In this document: piece after piece, positions 8,135-14,350 of the stretch
How the letters are laid out: each line of letters starts with the position of its first letter
Position numbering within the stretch: the stretch's first letter is position 1
Source: an uncultured Clostridia bacterium
Lineage (GTDB): Bacteria > Bacillota > Clostridia > Oscillospirales > CAG-272
Reading direction: 5' to 3'
DNA length: 28,007 nucleotides
Assembly: GCA_945936265.1 (NCBI GenBank)
Contig: CAMETB010000003.1
Coordinates: forward strand, 1-28,007
Position numbers and translations under genes: made by a program
The notes under the pieces: model-generated
Told to the model about the DNA's origin: nothing
Database searches by the model: none
Seen by the model: only the letters and a program-made list of their open reading frames with translations

Positions 8135-9829
8135 CTAATTAGTGGTTCTTGTTTCTACTTCGTGTTTCTTTCCGCTCGTGAAACCATCAAGAATTTCCAG
8201 ATAGCCGCTTACTCTGCGTATTCTTGTCACGTCTTTTGATTTGCAGACGGGGCATATATCAAATACGCCCGAAGCGCCACAGGCTTTGCATATATCCTTT
8301 GGAAAGTTAATTCCAAGGTATCTCACTCCTGATTTTGTTCCCTCTTCCACAAGTTCTCTTAACCCTTCATCATTACCTATGGGTGCTTCTCCAAGTTCAA
8401 TATAAGAAATAGAACCGCCGTTGCAGTAAAGGTGGAAAACTCCTTCTTTTTGTAGTTTCTCTCTTGCGGATATTCCGCTGTCGACGTTTATGTGGAATGA
8501 ATTTGTATAAAATCCTTTGGAGAAAATGTCGAATTTAGGTTTGAATATAGTCTTATCAATTTCAATAAATCTTCCGCTTATTAGTTCACCGCTTGTTGCT
8601 AAAAGCGAAAAGTTTATGTTCGTTTTATCTCTCTGACCATCGCAATATTCACGCATAAATTTTACAAAGTCAAGAGCGACTTCATACGCATCTTCCGATG
8701 CGTAAAAGCGAGAACCTGTCAGCACCTCAACCGCTTCGGAAAGGCCTATAAATCCTATGGAGAGAGTCCCGTGCTTAAATACTTCGGCTGGTTTTTCAAA
8801 TGGTACACACCATAATTGCCGGGCAAGATTTGCCGGAAATTCTTCAGCGTTGATTCTTGTGGTTTTGTAGTATCTATCGAGCAATATTTGTGTTGTTATT
8901 TTTGCAATTTGCAACCACCTCTGCTTGAAATGCAGCACTTTTTCTGCGACTTCTTTTCCGCCATAGGCATTGTCAATCTCAAGAGCAAGGCGAGGGAGAT
9001 TTATGCTGATATTAGCTATATTGCCTCTTCCTATAGCACCTACATAGCCGAATATATCGTCTACTACTCTTGTTCTGCACCCCATAACGGAAAGTTTTTC
9101 TGCAGGAGTATTCTTGTCTGATTCACAATCGCAGAGTAAATACGTAGGAATCATTTTCTTTGCTGTGCAAAGCAACGCCTTTTGATAAAGGTCGAAGTTC
9201 CTATCTCCTTCGTTTCTGTTGACGCCTGCGCTGACTTTAAAAACAATATTCGGCTTGTAAACCGTTTCGCCGCATTTTTCAAACTCATCTATAACCGAAC
9301 CGGCAATAAACCTTGCCCTCTCGTTACGAGCGAGACCAATGTTCAAGGTTACATAGTAGCTTGTTTGCCCCATTCGAGTGTGCGTATTATTGCACCATAA
9401 AATAAAATCTCCTATGCAAGAAGCTATCAATTCTCGGGTAATTTCGCTATCTGCTACCTCCAACACTTGCAGGATTTCTTCAAGTTCGTTATCGAAATTT
9501 GCAAACGCCATTCCTCCCGATTGTTCGTTTCCCATGTCCGCAAACATGGTTTTGAAATATCCAAACAGACGGATAATCTTTGCATTATCCGAAAGCCCTC
9601 TAAACAATTCATAAGGAAATCTTGAGAGAACGTTGAATGTTAAGCAGTTGTATGTTTTTCCATAAGCATCGAGGTCGTGAATATGAATATACCCATCAAG
9701 ATGCAAACGAGACCATTCGTTTGGTAAAGAAGCAAGAATCTCGCTTTTTACAGCTCTTTCGCCGACGTTATAAACGCTTCCCACAAAACTTGAGCGATTA
9801 GCTGCGTTATCGTTTGTCAATTGTTTCAT
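8135..9829 (-). CDS. nrdD: Anaerobic (class III) ribonucleoside-triphosphate reductase, short form
   Basis: This 564-aa glycyl-radical enzyme reduces ribonucleoside triphosphates to deoxy forms without oxygen. Visible residues: Cys62 (YNCLTF) and Cys251 (MGCRTRV), matching the two conserved active-site cysteines of the family; a C-terminal zinc site Cys514, Cys517, Cys526, Cys529; and the glycyl-radical site RRVSGY with Gly542. Typical housekeeping NrdD proteins are about 700 aa and begin with an ATP-cone; this one begins almost directly with the catalytic barrel, so the overall-activity allosteric domain is missing. AAGGAG lies 5 bp before the ATG. The gene overlaps the end of its activase gene by 23 bp, so reductase and activase are coupled. 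Confidence 0.93.
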   Translation of the reverse strand: MKQLTNDNAANRSSFVGSVYNVGERAVKSEILASLPNEWSRLHLDGYIHIHDLDAYGKTYNCLTFNVLSRFPYELFRGLSDNAKIIRLFGYFKTMFADMGNEQSGGMAFANFDNELEEILQVLEVADSEITRELIASCIGDFILWCNNTHTRMGQTSYYVTLNIGLARNERARFIAGSVIDEFEKCGETVYKPNIVFKVSAGVNRNEGDRNFDLYQKALLCTAKKMIPTYLLCDCESDKNTPAEKLSVMGCRTRVVDDIFGYVGAIGRGNIANISINLPRLALEIDNAYGGKEVAEKVLHFKQRWLQIAKITTQILLDRYYKTTRINAEEFPANLARQLWCVPFEKPAEVFKHGTLSIGFIGLSEAVEVLTGSRFYASEDAYEVALDFVKFMREYCDGQRDKTNINFSLLATSGELISGRFIEIDKTIFKPKFDIFSKGFYTNSFHINVDSGISAREKLQKEGVFHLYCNGGSISYIELGEAPIGNDEGLRELVEEGTKSGVRYLGINFPKDICKACGASGVFDICPVCKSKDVTRIRRVSGYLEILDGFTSGKKHEVETRTTN

Positions 9830-10940
9830 ATGTTCTCCTTAAATCTATGAACGATTGGTTGGTTGATCCTACGTACGGTTTCACCGTAGTTAAGTTTTCT
9901 CTTTGAAAATATCCGACTTTCAAATAATGGAGCATATCTTTCAGTTCGGTTGGGACATCTTCCTCATTCATCCCCGTGTACATACAAAGGTCATATCCTT
10001 TAATTTGTTTAGCAAGCTCAATTATTGCCTTGGATTGAAGAAGCGGTTCACCGCCTGAAAAAGTGATTTTTTTGTTTTTAGCTTTTGCCTTTAAAATTTC
10101 GGCGAGTTCATTTACGGAGTATCGCGTTCCTGTTGAAAGTGACCACGTCATTGGGTTATGGCAGTCCTTGCAGGCTTTTTTACATCCCTGAAAGAACACC
10201 ACGGTACGCAGTCCGGGACCGTCAACCAACGATTCCCTGTCTGCTATATTATTTACATACAGATAACTTCTTTCGAGGCATTCTTTCACCGCCGTAAGGT
10301 TTGGCAAAATAACGCATGGCGCTACAATAGGCTCTTTTGAAATCAGGATAGGAGAAAGCCCTGCGCTTAATGCACCCATGGCGTCCTTGTCTATCTTGTT
10401 CCCTATAAAGTATATTTCGGGTGAAGGTGATGCGCCTATCGCCTGCAATACCGCCTCAAATGCTTGGGAGGAGGGTTTACGATAAGTAATATCCGCACTT
10501 GAAACGACTTTTCCAAAATAATGCAACAAACCGAATTTATCCAAATATCTTTTTAGCGTAGCAGAAGAAAAGATACTATTGCTTAGTACGGCAAGCGTGT
10601 ACCCGCGCTCATGGAGATAATCGAGAAGGTCTATTGCTCCAACCGCAACGGTTTCTTCACGACAAACAGAAAAAAATTCCCATTCAATTTCGTCATAAGG
10701 TTTTGAAAGTGCTTTTTCAAACTTTCTTTCATAAAACTCAAGCTGCTTAATAAAACTTGTTTCTATCTGCGTTTCATTGCGTTTAAGCATGAAGCGTTCT
10801 CTGTATTCATCTGCAAATAGTTTTAATTTTTCCCGCTTGTTATCGAAATATGTATCAGCAAGATATGTAAGCCCTTTATTATAATCAAACCACACCTTAT
10901 CAAGCAAGGTGTCAAAAAGGTCAAATATTATAGTTTTCAT
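9807..10940 (-). CDS. nrdG: HAD-superfamily hydrolase fused to NrdG-type radical-SAM activase
   Basis: This 377-aa fusion has two parts. Residues 1 to about 215 form a HAD phosphatase: DLFDT (7-11, nucleophile Asp7), LSNS (119-122), RKPSSQAF with Lys155, and GNKIDKD (180-186), where the canonical GD is GN but acidic residues follow. Residues about 225-377 form an NrdG-like radical-SAM domain: DGPGLRTVVF, the iron-sulfur motif C253-KKA-C257-KD-C260, and GGEPLLQ (296-302). The second part should generate the glycyl radical on the adjacent NrdD using S-adenosylmethionine. HAD domains of this type often dephosphorylate nucleotides or sugar phosphates; here the substrate is unknown. It overlaps the HEPN gene (ATGA) and nrdD. 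The fusion is real in this assembly: no stop or frame change occurs between the two parts. Confidence 0.88.
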   Translation of the reverse strand: MKTIIFDLFDTLLDKVWFDYNKGLTYLADTYFDNKREKLKLFADEYRERFMLKRNETQIETSFIKQLEFYERKFEKALSKPYDEIEWEFFSVCREETVAVGAIDLLDYLHERGYTLAVLSNSIFSSATLKRYLDKFGLLHYFGKVVSSADITYRKPSSQAFEAVLQAIGASPSPEIYFIGNKIDKDAMGALSAGLSPILISKEPIVAPCVILPNLTAVKECLERSYLYVNNIADRESLVDGPGLRTVVFFQGCKKACKDCHNPMTWSLSTGTRYSVNELAEILKAKAKNKKITFSGGEPLLQSKAIIELAKQIKGYDLCMYTGMNEEDVPTELKDMLHYLKVGYFQRENLTTVKPYVGSTNQSFIDLRRTYETIDKR

Positions 10941-11701
10941 TGTTTCTCAATTATTATCCTGTAATGCTCCGGAATTCTCATGGTTTTTCCATCACGCTGA
11001 TACGTCGCATATCCGTTGAGTTCTTTTATACGGCGTATATACATATCTTTATCTTCAATGTATGACAATAAAATTTCTATTTGTTGTTTCAGTGTAAATT
11101 CTTCGTCCTTATAATCCAATGATGAATTTATTACAATTTGATTATGAGAAATTGCATTTCTCAAAAGATTGATGAGTCCTAAATCTCTCACCTTGGTGAC
11201 TCTCCCTTTAAATATACATCCCTCATACATCTCACTATCAGTAATTGAAGAATGAAATCTACTAAGTTCAGAAAAAGAACATGTATCAAGAATTTCTGCA
11301 ATTGTAAAATACTTCACCTTTTTTCTCTTTAATTTATTAATAAGTTGTTTCCACATGATACCTACATCATTGTCCGCGTAATTCGGCGAAAGTATTCGCA
11401 AAAGTTTCTCTTTCACTTCTCCGACAGATAACAACCTATCATAACACTGTGTATTGTTTAATAGCATCGCCCGCATATGCCCCTCTATGATACGCACTGT
11501 TTTAAAAATCCACTGAGATATACGGGCATCGTATTTTACACATTCTGTCATTTGATAATATGTAATGACATTGGTATCTTCACCACAAGCAATTTTATAT
11601 ATTCTTTGAAACCTATCTAAGCCATTATATTTAATCCAGTCTTTCAATTTATTTTTTTCTTCTTCTGACGTTATTATGTTTTGTAACCATGATTCATCCA
11701 T
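10937..11701 (-). CDS. Abi_2/AbiF-like HEPN-domain protein (putative RNase, abortive infection type)
   Basis: This 254-aa protein has an Abi_2-like layout: a Lys/Asp-rich N-terminus, an all-helical body with IIEGHMRAMLLN in the first half, and an RNAISH motif (Arg181-His186), which fits the Rx4-6H catalytic signature of HEPN ribonucleases. I use the ATG with GAGGTG six bases before it; a GTG nine bases upstream is less likely. It lies 14 bp after the XRE regulator and shares an ATGA overlap with the HAD-NrdG gene. Members of this family act in abortive infection and toxin-antitoxin-like systems. Assignment rests on the motif and overall pattern, not on an alignment, so a different HEPN subfamily is possible. 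Confidence 0.7.
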   Translation of the reverse strand: MDESWLQNIITSEEEKNKLKDWIKYNGLDRFQRIYKIACGEDTNVITYYQMTECVKYDARISQWIFKTVRIIEGHMRAMLLNNTQCYDRLLSVGEVKEKLLRILSPNYADNDVGIMWKQLINKLKRKKVKYFTIAEILDTCSFSELSRFHSSITDSEMYEGCIFKGRVTKVRDLGLINLLRNAISHNQIVINSSLDYKDEEFTLKQQIEILLSYIEDKDMYIRRIKELNGYATYQRDGKTMRIPEHYRIIIEKQ

Positions 11702-11715
11702 ATTGAGCACCTCAC

Positions 11716-12498
11716 TTAAAAAAATTTAATACAGTCAGTATCTTCTTTATAGGAAGATACTCGTTCGTAAGCCTGTATCACTTCCTTTGGATTCATAACG
11801 TCCAATAATGTAACAGGATGCTTACGCCCGTCTATTGATATAACTACTTCACCATGTCTTTTTCTTTGCTTTTTTCCAAGTTCCATTTTTGTTATTTTCT
11901 CAATCGGAATAACAAGTGTATTTTCTGCCGTCTGAAATGTTTTTAATATTAAATGAGATTGATTTAGTTCTCCCATATAACAACAAACTTTGCCGCGTAA
12001 TGCACGAGTTATTTCAATTATTCCACTTGGTAAAATGCTTAACGAAATTGCGGCGCATATTATTGCAATAATATTGAATACTCCGATTTCAAGTCCTAAT
12101 CCCAACCCAAAACAAAGCCCCGCTAATATAATTAAACAGGCGAAAATAATACAGCAGATAAAAGACCGAACTGATAAGTCATTTGCGTAAAGAACATACC
12201 GAAAACTACTGTCAACTTTCGTTTTTTCTGAAATTTGTGAGTTTTGAAGCACACGAGTCAATACAGCAAAATCATTGAGATCGACTGACTCGTCAAGTAA
12301 TGCATCGAAAGATACTTGCAACACATCGGCTAAATCCCTGATATTTTCAAGTTTTGGCTCTGTTTTTCCGTTCTCCCAATCTGATATAGATTGACGGCTG
12401 ATTCCGTACTGACTTGTTCGGGATAGTTTTTCTCCTAATGTTTCTTGAGAAAATCCGCGAGCTTTTCTAATAATTCTTATTTTGTCTGAAAGCTTCAT
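11716..12498 (-). CDS. XRE-family helix-turn-helix regulator with membrane segments
   Basis: This 260-aa protein begins MKLSDKIRIIRKARGFSQ, a classic HTH_3 (Cro/C1-type) domain spanning residues about 4-65 (SQETLGEKL...ISRQSISDWENG). Two hydrophobic segments follow at about 115-160 (IIFACLIILAGLCFGLGL, then IGVFNIIAIICAAISLSIL), so it is probably membrane-anchored. A C-terminal region of about 75 residues (LVIPIEKITKMELG...) is soluble and looks PH-like, uncertainly. The chosen ATG has GGGGGTG six bases upstream. A longer frame 54 bp upstream would start inside the promoter region and is rejected. First gene of the operon; it likely controls its own promoter, next to an inverted repeat. Confidence 0.85.
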   Translation of the reverse strand: MKLSDKIRIIRKARGFSQETLGEKLSRTSQYGISRQSISDWENGKTEPKLENIRDLADVLQVSFDALLDESVDLNDFAVLTRVLQNSQISEKTKVDSSFRYVLYANDLSVRSFICCIIFACLIILAGLCFGLGLGLEIGVFNIIAIICAAISLSILPSGIIEITRALRGKVCCYMGELNQSHLILKTFQTAENTLVIPIEKITKMELGKKQRKRHGEVVISIDGRKHPVTLLDVMNPKEVIQAYERVSSYKEDTDCIKFF

Positions 12499-12519
12499 AG
12501 TTTCACCCCCTATGCTCAC

Positions 12520-12548
12520 ATTGTAAAGCATAGCCTGCGTAAAAACAA
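12520..12548 (-). promoter_or_regulatory. Promoter P2 for the XRE-HEPN-nrd-LRR operon
   Basis: The minus strand reads TTGTTT, 17 bp, TACAAT. The -35 matches the consensus at four of six bases and the -10 at five of six. Predicted start is about 15 bases before the regulator's ATG, leaving room for the ribosome site only. Confidence 0.5.
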
Positions 12549-12549
12549 C

Positions 12550-12563
12550 CAAGGTAAGCCTTG
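12550..12563. promoter_or_regulatory. Inverted repeat just upstream of P2, candidate operator
   Basis: CAAGG-TAAG-CCTTG is a small palindrome touching the upstream edge of the P2 -35. An XRE dimer site of this size and place would suit autoregulation by the adjacent regulator. This is inference. Confidence 0.3.
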
Positions 12564-12600
12564 AATTTTGTCAAGCACAACCTTACATTTTTATCTTTAA

Positions 12601-12791
12601 ACAAAAAGAGTTCTAACAGTTGCTCTGTTAGAACTCTCCTCTTGCACTCTTTTGTTCAGGACAAATCCGCAACCGTCGTTACTTCTTTGAAACTGCATTG
12701 AAGTATTTTACTGAAGAATGTCAACCTGTTTTTTGACACAATTCAACCGACGTAGCGGACACAACCATGCAATTTGCTTTTTCTGTGTTTT
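12601..12791 (-). ncRNA. Candidate structured small RNA (~190 nt) upstream of the HEPN operon
   Basis: A perfect promoter (12798-12826) would start a transcript at about 12791 that ends at the terminator at 12607-12637, before promoter P2. On the minus strand the RNA can fold with long-range helices TCCGC/GCGGA and CGTCG/CGACG, which close two local hairpins (TGTCAA/TTGACA, and ACTTC/GAAGT), followed by the terminator stem. I see no coding frame with a ribosome site. It may be an independent RNA, or a leader allowing read-through into the operon. I do not recognise it as a known riboswitch or 6S RNA. Confidence 0.45.
12607..12637 (-). terminator. Terminator of the candidate small RNA / leader
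   Basis: A 13-bp perfect stem (AGAGTTCTAACAG with CTGTTAGAACTCT, 5-nt loop) is followed on the minus strand by TTTTTG. It sits between promoter P1 and promoter P2. Confidence 0.75.
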
Positions 12792-12797
12792 TGTATT

Positions 12798-12826
12798 AGT
12801 ATATCATGAATTTATCCATTTGTCAA
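12798..12826 (-). promoter_or_regulatory. Promoter P1, strong sigma-A type
   Basis: The minus strand has TTGACA, exactly 17 bp, then TATACT. It drives the candidate structured RNA, and the operon if the terminator is read through. Confidence 0.8.
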
Positions 12827-12840
12827 TAGAAAATACAGAA

Positions 12841-12860
12841 TACTATACAATACTATACAA
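12841..12860. repeat. Tandem 10-bp direct repeat upstream of P1
   Basis: TACTATACAA occurs twice head to tail, about 15 bp upstream of the P1 -35. It could be a regulator site or an UP-like element; no further evidence. Confidence 0.5.
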
Positions 12861-12943
12861 GTGGATCATGGTAATTGCTCTTCACATTCTATAACGCAAA
12901 AAGAGTTCGGAATTTTACCGAACTCTCTTTGCTGATCCACTTG
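12858..12943 (-). terminator. Nested inverted repeat with an inner intrinsic terminator
   Basis: Outer arms CAAGTGGATCA and TGATCCACTTG are a perfect 11-bp inverted repeat. Inside is a hairpin AGAGTTCGG/CCGAACTCT (12902-12926), followed on the minus strand by TTTTTGC. The inner hairpin would stop minus-strand transcripts coming from the right. Its AGAGTTC...GAACTCT pattern resembles the terminator at 12607-12637. Confidence 0.6.
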
Positions 12944-13049
12944 CAGGTGTTCCCATTAAAATATTTTTTGTTTTCTTATAATCCCTAACAGGAACCCCCA
13001 CAAGCGTGCCTTTTTCAACTAAATCCGCCGATAGCGGAATAAATCTCAC
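12915..13049 (-). pseudogene. Short open frame, possible gene-end remnant
   Basis: A 44-codon frame ends inside the inner terminator hairpin; its C-terminal residues are MGTPASGSAKRVR. It has a GTG but no ribosome site, and upstream it runs into a miniature-hairpin cluster with an in-frame stop. The composition looks protein-like, so it may be the tail of a broken gene. I do not recognise the family, and chance cannot be excluded. Confidence 0.2.
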
Positions 13050-13160
13050 TTGCGTGAGATGAAATCACTTTGTGATGAAATCCGACTTCGTCGGGATATA
13101 AGAGGCGGATTTAATTTCATCTGTAGCCGCAGGCTGAAGATTTCATCCGAACGGAGTGAG
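13021..13160. repeat. Miniature-hairpin cluster 1
   Basis: Outer arms AAATCCGCC (13021-13029) and GGCGGATTT (13104-13112) enclose small hairpins ATCTCAC/GTGAGAT, ATCAC/GTGAT and TCCGAC/GTCGGGA, joined by GAAAT-type linkers. More palindromes (AGCC/GGCT) follow. The interval 12499-13215 as a whole holds the promoters, RNA and repeats listed, and no complete gene. Confidence 0.65.
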
Positions 13161-13215
13161 CTACGCATACTGAATGTGTTTGACTTTTAACCGAAAATGT
13201 GCTAAAATCAACGAT

Positions 13216-13242
13216 AAAAGCGGCGCGTCTGCGCCGCTTTTT
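13216..13242 (-). terminator. Terminator after the YccF-family gene
   Basis: An 11-bp GC-rich stem, AAAAGCGGCGC/GCGCCGCTTTT, with loop GTCT and a U run on either strand lies 16 bp past the stop codon. Confidence 0.85.
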
Positions 13243-13257
13243 GATTTTGTAAGGATT

Positions 13258-13611
13258 TCAGACTTTTGCGCCGAAAGGAACAAAGCTGAGCTGTGCAAGC
13301 TTGAAGCATTGCTTGCCAAAGGGGATACCCAGAATAGTTATGCACCAGATAATTCCCATGAATATAAATCCGAGCGCCATTTCCCAGCCGAAGAAGATTA
13401 TCCAGATAATATTTGCTATCGGGTGGGATGAGAAGTTTGTGGATACATTTTTCCCGAACGGGGTGAAAACAAGTTTTGCAAGTTTGAAGCACTGTTTGCC
13501 AAAGGGAATTCCTATAATCGTTATGCAGAAAATTATTCCCGCAAGAATATAGGAAATTGCGCTCCAGAATCCCGTAAAAATGATCCAAAGAATGTTGCCT
13601 AATGTTTTCAT
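13258..13611 (-). CDS. YccF-family inner-membrane protein
   Basis: This 117-aa hydrophobic protein consists of two copies of the YccF domain. The duplication is visible: IIGIPFGKQCFKLAKLVFTP in the first half and ILGIPFGKQCFKLAQLSFVP in the second, each after a membrane helix (for example ISYILAGIIFCITI). YccF proteins sit in the cytoplasmic membrane; their function is not established. I start at MKTLGNILW, with GGAGG eight bases before it; an ATG 15 bp upstream lies in the ribosome-site region. It has its own promoter, divergent from mscL, and its own terminator, so it is a single-gene unit. Confidence 0.9.
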   Translation of the reverse strand: MKTLGNILWIIFTGFWSAISYILAGIIFCITIIGIPFGKQCFKLAKLVFTPFGKNVSTNFSSHPIANIIWIIFFGWEMALGFIFMGIIWCITILGIPFGKQCFKLAQLSFVPFGAKV

Positions 13612-13652
13612 GTTTGTCTCCTCCAAATATATTTTTTATTATTTTATCATAA

Positions 13653-13681
13653 ATATTAAAATGTGTAAAGTATTTTGTCAA
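13653..13681 (-). promoter_or_regulatory. Promoter for the YccF-family gene
   Basis: The minus strand has TTGACA, 17 bp, TAATAT, about 42 bp before the start codon. Confidence 0.75.
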
Positions 13682-13687
13682 AAAATA

Positions 13688-13716
13688 TTGATTTATCATC
13701 TTTTTTGTGATAGTAT
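13688..13716 (+). promoter_or_regulatory. Promoter for mscL
   Basis: TTGATT, 17 bp, TAGTAT, 35 bp upstream of the ATG; divergent from and only a few bases away from the YccF-gene promoter. Confidence 0.6.
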
Positions 13717-13751
13717 TACCATCAGATATATTATATGAAAGGAGAATAAAA

Positions 13752-14303
13752 ATGTCTGAAAAGAAAAAAAGCACGTTTTGGGCTGATTTCAAAAAGTTCA
13801 TCACAAGAGGTAATGTGGTTGATATGGCAGTCGGCGTTGTTATCGGCGGATCGTTCAGCAAGATAATCAACGGTCTTGTCAATTACATAATCAACCCGTT
13901 TATCGGAATTTTTATGAGAAGCGGAGACCTCGACTCGCTAAAAACTGTTATCACCCCCGCAGAGATAGACGCGGCTGGCAATGTTGTAGTAAAAGAAGTT
14001 GCTATTCTCTGGGGAACATGGTTCCAGACAATCATTGACTTTTTGATTACTGCTTTCTGCATTTTCACTGTTTTGCGTATTCTTATGAAGGCAAAAGAAG
14101 CACTTGAAGCTGATAAGATTGCAAAAGAAGCAGCAAAAGCCAAAGAGGAAGAAGAAAAAGCAGCACAGGAAAAAGCGGCAGCCGAAAAGGCAGCACAGGA
14201 TGCGGCAGACGCTCTTGCCGAAAAGCAGGCAAAACTTGATGCAAGTATTCTTAAACAAGAAGAACTCCTTGCAGAAATTCGTGATATAATGAAAGCAAAA
14301 TAA
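13752..14303 (+). CDS. mscL: Large-conductance mechanosensitive channel MscL
   Basis: This 183-aa protein is a pentameric channel that opens under membrane tension to release solutes after osmotic downshock. The N-terminal amphipathic segment FWADFKKFITRGNVVDMAVG and first pore helix VVIGGSFSKIINGLVNYII (about 22-45) match the family closely. The second membrane helix is near 95-115 (TIIDFLITAFCIFTVLRIL). Typical length is 130-150 aa. The extra length here is an Ala/Lys/Glu-rich helix (about 120-160, with EEEEKAAQEKAAAEKAA) before the usual terminal helix ending in LLAEIRDIM. The chosen ATG has AAAGGAG eight bases upstream; a longer in-frame ATG lacks a site. Single-gene unit. Confidence 0.96.
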   Translation: MSEKKKSTFWADFKKFITRGNVVDMAVGVVIGGSFSKIINGLVNYIINPFIGIFMRSGDLDSLKTVITPAEIDAAGNVVVKEVAILWGTWFQTIIDFLITAFCIFTVLRILMKAKEALEADKIAKEAAKAKEEEEKAAQEKAAAEKAAQDAADALAEKQAKLDASILKQEELLAEIRDIMKAK

Positions 14304-14350
14304 AATTAAAGTGGATTGCCGCATTTTTGTGACAATCCACTTTAATTTTA
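14301..14350. terminator. Bidirectional terminator between mscL and the alpha/beta hydrolase gene
   Basis: An 18-bp stem (arms 14301-14318 and 14333-14350, core AAAGTGGATTG/CAATCCACTTT) lies exactly between two convergent genes and contains parts of both stop regions. Confidence 0.85.

Noticed and set aside
12597..12698. 33-codon minus-strand frame inside the candidate small RNA
   Set aside because: No ribosome site, and it spans the terminator hairpin; the RNA structure explains the sequence better.
13938..14324. 128-codon minus-strand frame (Cys/Phe-rich) over mscL
   Set aside because: Antisense of the Ala/Lys/Glu-rich mscL codons, which gives Cys/Phe/Leu runs.
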